Below, in pieces: positions 6,987 to 10,776 of a DNA stretch of 10,776 bases (positions are counted from its first letter, which is position 1; the number at the start of each line of letters is the position of its first letter). The position numbers and the translations under genes were made by a program. The notes under the pieces were generated by a model. That model made no database searches and was not told where the DNA came from. It was given only the letters and a program-made list of their open reading frames with translations. The stretch is from Methylococcaceae bacterium (GTDB lineage: Bacteria; Pseudomonadota; Gammaproteobacteria; Methylococcales; Methylomonadaceae): NCBI GenBank assembly GCA_005779525.1, contig SXIZ01000204.1, positions 1 to 10,776 on the forward strand. The letters run 5' to 3'.

Positions 6987-7002
6987 AGCACAGCCTATGC
7001 CA
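6987..7002 (-). promoter_or_regulatory. Sigma-54 (-24/-12) promoter for the nitrate transporter operon
   Basis: The minus strand reads TGGCATAGGCTGTGCT. It has the invariant GG-N10-GC spacing and differs from TGGCAC-N5-TTGCW at only two positions. Expected transcription would start near 6976, a few bases before P1 of the leader, giving a leader of about 140 nt. Sigma-54 promoters need an enhancer-binding activator, normally NtrC for nitrogen genes; I could not find a convincing NtrC site upstream. Confidence 0.65.
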
Positions 7003-7187
7003 GATTACAGATTTTAGGGTTAATTTATGATTATTTTATAAATAACAATAAGATGCGTGTTGAGTGTTGCCATAGTAAGCAGTAGGCTAGCGGCGCCTAA
7101 GTAAGGTTATTTGCGCTAGATATGTGCAAAGATGCACCAAAGCTGCGCTGAAGGGATTTAATCTGTTCTTGAATGGGGCGGGAGCCA

Positions 7188-7262
7188 GTAGCCCGGATGA
7201 AGCCTTGCGCAATTCGGGAAATCGAAGCCTCGAATTCCTGGATGTCACGCTGCTCCATCCAG
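7188..7262. repeat. Dispersed palindromic repeat, copy A
   Basis: An imperfectly palindromic element runs from GTAGCCCGGATGAAGC to GCTGCTCCATCCAG. Its centre (7215-7243, starting CGGGAAATCGAAGC) is identical over 29 bases to the same-orientation copy at 8424-8452. The CGGATGAAGC and GCTCCATCC ends can fold back on each other. It resembles the REP-like intergenic repeats of gammaproteobacteria. Short reading frames across it are chance. Confidence 0.8.
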
Positions 7263-7355
7263 TCGGGTGAGCAGGTTTTTTTGCCCACCGTTTAGCGTCA
7301 CCGTATTTGTTCCGCGTGGGCAGAAAAGCGTTGCTCACCCTCGGCTGGATTGAGC
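7252..7355. repeat. Long inverted repeat (MITE- or REP-pair-like)
   Basis: The left arm (from 7252, GCTCCATCCAGTC then GGGTGAGCA, a T-rich run and GCCCACC to about 7289) matches the reverse complement of the right arm (7314-7355) with few differences. The right arm read backwards is GCTCAATCCAGCC, AGGGTGAGCA, a short variable part, then TGCCCACGC. The loop is about 24 bases. The outer end of the left arm is also the end of copy A, so two repeat units are fused or nested. No transposase is present. Between the repeats and the operon promoter (7003-7187) I see no gene. Confidence 0.7.
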
Positions 7356-7514
7356 TTATCACACGGGGTAAACCTAATTCACCAAGCTCGTTATAAAAGA
7401 AATTTCAGGAGCCGATTATCCCCAAAATGACAAAACCACAACTGTCAATGCAAGGGTTAAATGTACAGCTAGCCAAACTTTGCGGATATTTTTTCGTGAA
7501 AACAGGGCTTGCCC

Positions 7515-7527
7515 AATGATAATCATT
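7515..7527. promoter_or_regulatory. Fur-box-like core upstream of the toxin-antitoxin genes
   Basis: AATGATAATCATT matches the central 13 bases of the classical 19-bp Fur box exactly; the three bases on each side do not match. It overlaps where a -35 element would lie for the TATAAT at 7540-7545. Iron control is possible but a 13/19 match can arise by chance in A/T-rich DNA. Confidence 0.35.
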
Positions 7528-7535
7528 TCAATAGT

Positions 7536-7550
7536 TACCTATAATAGGTA
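7536..7550 (+). promoter_or_regulatory. Palindromic operator overlapping the -10 of the ParDE promoter
   Basis: TACCTAT-A-ATAGGTA is a perfect 7-1-7 palindrome containing a consensus TATAAT (7540-7545), which would start transcription about 30 nt before the antitoxin ATG. ParD-type ribbon-helix-helix antitoxins usually repress their own promoter through such sites. No clear -35 hexamer exists at 16-18 bp spacing. Confidence 0.6.
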
Positions 7551-7572
7551 TTATTTAGTATATTTTGACCAC

Positions 7573-7576
7573 GGAG
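7573..7576 (+). promoter_or_regulatory. Ribosome binding site that decides the antitoxin start
   Basis: GGAG lies 6 nt before the ATG at 7583. An upstream in-frame TTG at 7565 would put this site inside the gene, so the ATG is the start. Confidence 0.7.
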
Positions 7577-7582
7577 ATCGCC

Positions 7583-7849
7583 ATGCCCAAGACCAGCATT
7601 TCTATCAGTGACCATTTTGACGGCTTTATCGCCACCCAAATTGCGGAAGGACGTTACGACACCGCAAGCGAGGTTATCCGCGCCGCACTTCGGCTTTTGG
7701 AAGCGCATGAAATGGATTACAAAGCCAAACAAGCGGCACTGCGTACTGCCCTCATGGAAGGGGAAGCCAGTGCTGATAGTACGTTGACCTTTGATGAAAT
7801 CATTGCCGCTGCCAATCAAAAGAGACAGGTAAAGCGTGCGGACGTATAA
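7583..7849 (+). CDS. parD: ParD-family antitoxin
   Basis: This 88-residue antitoxin starts MPKTSISISDHFDGFIATQI, followed by GRYDTASEVIRAALRLLEAHE. This is the ParD-like ribbon-helix-helix pattern: a short beta-strand for DNA contact (about residues 3-9), then two helices with the SEV.RA.LRLLE motif. The C-terminal part (about 45-88) is Ala/Glu-rich with an FDEI segment and should wrap and neutralise the toxin. Length fits the family (about 80-95). It is the first gene of the pair; its stop overlaps the toxin start by 14 bp, so translation is coupled with antitoxin first. Autorepression through the palindrome at 7536-7550 is expected. Confidence 0.88.
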   Translation: MPKTSISISDHFDGFIATQIAEGRYDTASEVIRAALRLLEAHEMDYKAKQAALRTALMEGEASADSTLTFDEIIAAANQKRQVKRADV

Positions 7850-8129
7850 GTTCAGCAAGAAAGCCGAAGGCGACTTAATGGACATTTGGACATACTCCTT
7901 TGATAGATGGGGTAAGGTACAGGCTGATCATTATGTGCAAGCACTCTATTCTGCGATTTGTTTATTGCTGGAAAACCCTCAACTGGGCAAATCGCGCGAT
8001 GCCTTCGGTACAGGCTACCGTAGCCACTCCCAAGGCAAACACATTATTTTTTACCGACCGACCCATTACGGCATAAGGATAATTCGTCTTTTGCATCAAA
8101 GTATGGATAGTGAACGGAATTTGCCCTGA
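7836..8129 (+). CDS. parE: ParE-family toxin
   Basis: This 97-residue toxin of the RelE/ParE superfamily starts at a GTG inside the end of parD. The N-terminal KKAEGDLMDIWTYSFDRWG is the ParE helix pair, followed by LLLENPQLGKSRD. The core strands are GYRSHSQGKHIIFYRP and GIRIIRLLHQSMD; the terminal HQSMD block is strongly typical of ParE. ParE toxins studied so far poison DNA gyrase, unlike the mRNA-cleaving RelE branch; this target is inferred by family. AGG at 7827-7829 gives a modest ribosome binding site, in keeping with lower toxin synthesis. The reading frame is intact, full length and untruncated. Confidence 0.88.
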   Translation: MRTYKFSKKAEGDLMDIWTYSFDRWGKVQADHYVQALYSAICLLLENPQLGKSRDAFGTGYRSHSQGKHIIFYRPTHYGIRIIRLLHQSMDSERNLP

Positions 8130-8348
8130 AAAACATTTGTCGCCCGAATATTCTGGGCTGCGAGACGCAACCGAGACAGCCAGCTACGCCTAAAATTCCA
8201 CTTTAATCTAGCCAATAGCCGTCAATGGTGCGCCAGGATAAACTCCAACAGTCGGATCGACATTAACAAAAGACGGTTCAGTGTATGCGTAATATTGCTT
8301 ATCAAGCGGGTTACGGATATTTAACTGAGCTAGCCAGTAGCCGGGTAG

Positions 8349-8373
8349 GTCGGGCGTGCTTTTTATGCCCGAC
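8349..8373. repeat. REP-like hairpin
   Basis: GTCGGGC and GCCCGAC form a perfect 7-bp stem around an 11-base loop, preceded by GTAG. It resembles the short GTAGGTCGGGC-type intergenic repeats of gammaproteobacteria. It lies in the 469-bp gap 8130-8598, which otherwise holds copy B of the longer repeat and no credible gene. Confidence 0.6.
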
Positions 8374-8396
8374 ATTACGGTGTTTCCATACAGCTA

Positions 8397-8475
8397 GTAC
8401 CCCGGAAGAAGCTCTGCGCAATCCGGGAAATCGAAGCCTCGAATTCCTGGATTTCACTCTGTTCATCCAGGCTAC
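8397..8475. repeat. Dispersed palindromic repeat, copy B
   Basis: Same element and orientation as 7188-7262: it runs from GTACCCCGGAAGAAGC to GTTCATCCAGGCTAC and shares the 29-base centre at 8424-8452. Its ends have diverged (GGAAGAAGCTCTG against GGATGAAGCCTTG). Together the two copies bracket the parDE genes. Confidence 0.8.
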
Positions 8476-8562
8476 TATCTCGACCTCGCTATGGTTGCAA
8501 TGCGGCATTATCCAAAATGCGTGCAATTACGCTGCATAAATCTAACCTACGCTACACACTGT

Positions 8563-8591
8563 GCTTTAAACCTCTATTGTAGGATTAAAGC
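8563..8591 (-). terminator. Hairpin after the RTX gene, possible terminator
   Basis: GCTTTAA and TTAAAGC pair perfectly and the stem continues, after one T-T mismatch, with CCT and AGG around a 7-base loop. It starts 7 bases past the RTX stop codon on the minus strand. No U-run follows, so the call rests on position and pairing. Confidence 0.4.
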
Positions 8592-8598
8592 AATTGGC

Positions 8599-10776
8599 TT
8601 AGACAAACACAAAATCGGTTGCCGCCAAGGCATTAACCCCTAGCAGTTCAATTTGCATATCCGCGATTTTGTCACCATTTTGATCAAACTGAACCACATG
8701 ATTAGCCGCATCAAAACTCACTTGCCCCGCAGTGCCAGTAAAGCCGTTGGCAGAAAATACCCACGCTTGGGTGCCAGTCAGCTTGCTGTTGGCATCAATG
8801 GCTTTAACATTTATTTTATCGCCTTGCGCGCTCGAAAAATCCTGAATAATATCGCGTAGCGTCGCACCTACACCGCTATCGCTTAACACAGAAAATACAA
8901 ATTTGTCAGCACCCAAGCCCCCAGTTAATTTATCTTGGCCTGCACCGCCTGTCAGAATATTAACTCCCGCATTACCAACGATAACATTCGCTAAGGCATT
9001 ACCAGTCCCATTAATAGCCGAAGTTCCCGTCAATGTGAGATTTTCAATATTTGCCCCCAACGTGAAAGTCACCGATGCTTCAACGCTGTCAATACCTTCA
9101 TTGGCATTCTCGGTAATGACATCCGTCGTACTATCGACGACATAGCTATCATCCCCAAGACCCCCTAACATTTTATCGGCACCCGCTTTACCGTCCAGCC
9201 TATCGTTGCCTGCACCGCCTGTTAAGGTATTGACGGCGCTATTACCTGTCAGGGTATTGTTGAGTGCATTTCCTGTTGCATTAATTGCGGTGGTTCCAGT
9301 TAATAACAGATTTTCAATATTGCCTCCTAATGTATAAGTCACACTGGCCTCAACACTATCAAGACCTTCATTGGCGTTTTCGGTGATGCTATCTGCGGTG
9401 TTATCCACCACATAAGTATCATCACCAACTCCCCCTTGCAGATTATCTGCTCCCGCACCGCCATCTAATCGATCATTGCCAGCAGCACCGACTAGGATAT
9501 TCACGGCAGTATTACCGATCAGGATATTATCTAAACTATTACCTGTGCCATTAATTGCGGTCGCGCCTGTCAGCGTAAGATTTTCGACATTCGCTGCGAG
9601 TGTATAAGTTACGGACGCTTGCACTAAATCAGTGCCTTCGTTCGCGTTTTCCGTCACGCTATCCGCCGTATTATCGACCACATACGTATCGTTTCCAGCC
9701 CCGCCGCTCATAGTATCAGCACCCGCATCTCCTGAGAGCGTGTTGGCTGCACTATTACCGATGAGTATATTATTGAGCGTATTGCCCGTGCCATTAATGG
9801 CCGCCGTACCAATCAACGTCAGGTTTTCCACATTAGCGGCCAAGGTTAACGCGACACTGGATTCCACACTATCAGTGCCTTCATTAGCATTTTCGGTAAT
9901 CAGGTCAGTCGCCACATCCACAACATAACTATCATTGCCCGCCCCACCCAACAGCTTATCGGCCCCAGCTTTACCGTCTAATTTATCATTACCTGCGCCC
10001 CCGGTGAGTGTATTAGCAGCGCTATTCCCCATCAGTACATTATCCAGTGCATTGCCCGTGGCATTGATGGCCGCTGTGCCTGTTAGGCTCAAGTTTTCCA
10101 CATTCAGCGGCAAGACATAGCTCGCACTAGCTTGCACGCTATCCAGACCTTCATTAAGATTTTCGGTAATCACATCCGTAGCGCTGTCTACCATATACGT
10201 ATCATCGCCTAAGCCCCCTTTGAGGGTATCATTACCCGCGCCCCCATCTAACACATCATTACCCGCATTACCAATCAAGGTATCATTGCCCGCCAATCCG
10301 CTTAAAGTATCATTACCTGCGCCCCCGGTGAGGGTATCAACACCACTGGTTCCGGTCAGCGTTAAATTTTGTACTTGCACGACCAGATCAAAGACATCCG
10401 CAACTGACAATCCACCGCCATCGGTGGCCTTTACCCGTATGCTGAAGGTACCTAATGTAGGCGGAATGCCGCTAAACTCTTGGAAATTAGGATTAAATGT
10501 CAGCCACGTCGGTAACGGCGAACCATCCGCCAAGGTGGCGGTATACGTTAAACTGCCTTGATTCACATCCGGGTCGGTAAAAGCATCATAGGGTAACGCA
10601 ATCGTCGTGTCAGAACCTACCGCCATCGTTTGATCGGGCAAGGCCTGCGCTAACACCGGGGCATGGTTAGGACCAAAGGTTTCTAAGGTAATATACTGAC
10701 CAATGCCCTTGCCGTAGTTATCATAACCCCATAAAATTAGTGAGAGACTGCCAAGATTAGCCGTGCCCGGCGTGCC
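8599..10776 (-). CDS. RTX calcium-binding protein, type I secreted (5' end outside window)
   Basis: The frame is open to the window edge, giving 725 residues with no start inside. The GTG at 10656 is internal: the preceding codons encode LETFGPNHAP, which leads directly into a cadherin-like domain. Domains in partial numbering: end of an upstream segment (1-36), a dystroglycan/cadherin-like domain (about 37-134, LPTWLTFNPNFQEFSGIPP), RTX nonapeptides GGAGNDTL-type (about 147-195), then five modules of a spacer plus nonapeptides (227 to about 620). The C-terminal domain (about 622-725) has GADKFVFS, RDIIQDFS and QFDQNGDKIADMQIELLG, resembling the serralysin C-terminal secretion domain. The protein should be exported by a type I system and fold on binding extracellular calcium. 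No transporter genes or enzyme domain are visible, so adhesin, S-layer or enzyme roles all remain open. Confidence 0.88.
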   Translation of the reverse strand, partial: GTPGTANLGSLSLILWGYDNYGKGIGQYITLETFGPNHAPVLAQALPDQTMAVGSDTTIALPYDAFTDPDVNQGSLTYTATLADGSPLPTWLTFNPNFQEFSGIPPTLGTFSIRVKATDGGGLSVADVFDLVVQVQNLTLTGTSGVDTLTGGAGNDTLSGLAGNDTLIGNAGNDVLDGGAGNDTLKGGLGDDTYMVDSATDVITENLNEGLDSVQASASYVLPLNVENLSLTGTAAINATGNALDNVLMGNSAANTLTGGAGNDKLDGKAGADKLLGGAGNDSYVVDVATDLITENANEGTDSVESSVALTLAANVENLTLIGTAAINGTGNTLNNILIGNSAANTLSGDAGADTMSGGAGNDTYVVDNTADSVTENANEGTDLVQASVTYTLAANVENLTLTGATAINGTGNSLDNILIGNTAVNILVGAAGNDRLDGGAGADNLQGGVGDDTYVVDNTADSITENANEGLDSVEASVTYTLGGNIENLLLTGTTAINATGNALNNTLTGNSAVNTLTGGAGNDRLDGKAGADKMLGGLGDDSYVVDSTTDVITENANEGIDSVEASVTFTLGANIENLTLTGTSAINGTGNALANVIVGNAGVNILTGGAGQDKLTGGLGADKFVFSVLSDSGVGATLRDIIQDFSSAQGDKINVKAIDANSKLTGTQAWVFSANGFTGTAGQVSFDAANHVVQFDQNGDKIADMQIELLGVNALAATDFVFV
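9045..10338 (-). repeat. Tandem coding repeats of 243-270 bp in the RTX gene
   Basis: The anchor ENL (GAAAAT/C codons) recurs five times, with spacing from the N-terminal side of 270, 243, 270 and 270 bp. Each unit encodes ENLxLTGxxAINxTGNxLxN, a short linker, one to three nonapeptides and a TYVVDxxTDxITENANEG segment followed by DSVxASVTYTL. The second unit lacks one 9-residue repeat, which explains its 243 bp. DNA copies have diverged at silent positions. Confidence 0.85.

Noticed and set aside
7121..7140. GTGCA-AAGA-TGCAC inverted repeat as an NtrC site
   Set aside because: NtrC sites have TGCAC...GTGCA order with different spacing; here the half-sites face the opposite way.
7087..7362. 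Minus-strand reading frames of 63-91 residues
   Set aside because: They lie across palindromic repeats; the sequence is explained by the repeat units and lacks a family match or a good ribosome binding site.
7565..7582. TTG start for the antitoxin
   Set aside because: The ATG at 7583 has a well-spaced GGAG, and the family N-terminus begins at that Met.
7188..8475. Integron attC sites around the toxin-antitoxin cassette
   Set aside because: No GTTRRRY/RYYYAAC core pair is present at the repeats; they are better explained as REP-like elements.
8285..8539. 84-residue plus-strand and 71-residue minus-strand frames
   Set aside because: Both read through the REP-like hairpin and repeat copy B. 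The shared peptide-like stretch is the translated repeat, not a protein family.
8985..10338. Regular repeats as a CRISPR array
   Set aside because: The 243-270 bp period is coding, in frame and encodes RTX modules; there are no short identical repeats with unique spacers.
8653..10561. Several plus-strand frames rich in Pro, Ala, Leu and Ser
   Set aside because: They are antisense shadows of the RTX repeats, and their repetitive composition follows from the coding strand.
10656..10656. GTG as the start of the RTX gene
   Set aside because: The frame is open upstream to the window edge and the upstream codons complete the start of the cadherin-like domain.

Overview
The window looks like a chromosomal stretch of a gammaproteobacterium. 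Supporting signs are an outer-membrane porin ending in Phe, a periplasmic c-type cytochrome, a sigma-54-type promoter, a NasR/ANTAR-like leader on a nitrate transporter, a serralysin-type type I secretion C-terminus, and the palindromic dispersed repeats common in that class. A methanotroph-like (Methylococcales) or sulfur-oxidising relative is a reasonable guess, but this is inference and nothing here fixes the genus.

Layout. 1-665: no intact gene. It holds a decayed IS3-family transposase on the minus strand (about 167-513) with a probable IS end at 130-149, then the upstream region of the next gene. 666-923 (+): a very small monoheme cytochrome c. 924-1145: hairpins and a likely terminator for the minus-strand genes. 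1146-6836 (all minus, read right to left): a nitrate/nitrite-type ABC importer in the order binding protein (nrtA), permease (nrtB), and one polypeptide with two fused ATPase domains, followed after 181 bp by an alginate-export-family porin. 6837-7002: the regulatory region of this operon. 7003-7582: dispersed repeats and the toxin-antitoxin promoter. 7583-8129 (+): a ParD/ParE toxin-antitoxin pair with overlapping genes. 8130-8598: more dispersed repeats. 8599-10776 (minus): an RTX protein open past the window edge.

How it works together. The importer has all core parts: solute capture (NrtA), membrane passage (NrtB) and ATP hydrolysis (tandem NBDs). The porin could supply the outer-membrane route. 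The sequence ahead of nrtA combines a sigma-54 -24/-12 element with a leader of about 140 nt. That leader carries two hexaloop hairpins, each with A at loop position 1 and G at position 4, then a hairpin with nine U residues. This is the architecture of ANTAR (NasR/NasT-type) transcription antitermination, so the operon is probably controlled by nitrogen status (sigma-54/NtrC) and by nitrate or nitrite (antitermination). It also supports nitrate/nitrite as the substrate.

The ParDE module sits between two same-orientation copies of a dispersed repeat sharing 29 identical bases. Its promoter region has a perfect 15-bp palindrome over a TATAAT and a Fur-box core just upstream. The RTX gene has five 81-90-residue modules made of calcium-binding nonapeptides plus a spacer, ahead of a type I secretion C-terminus.
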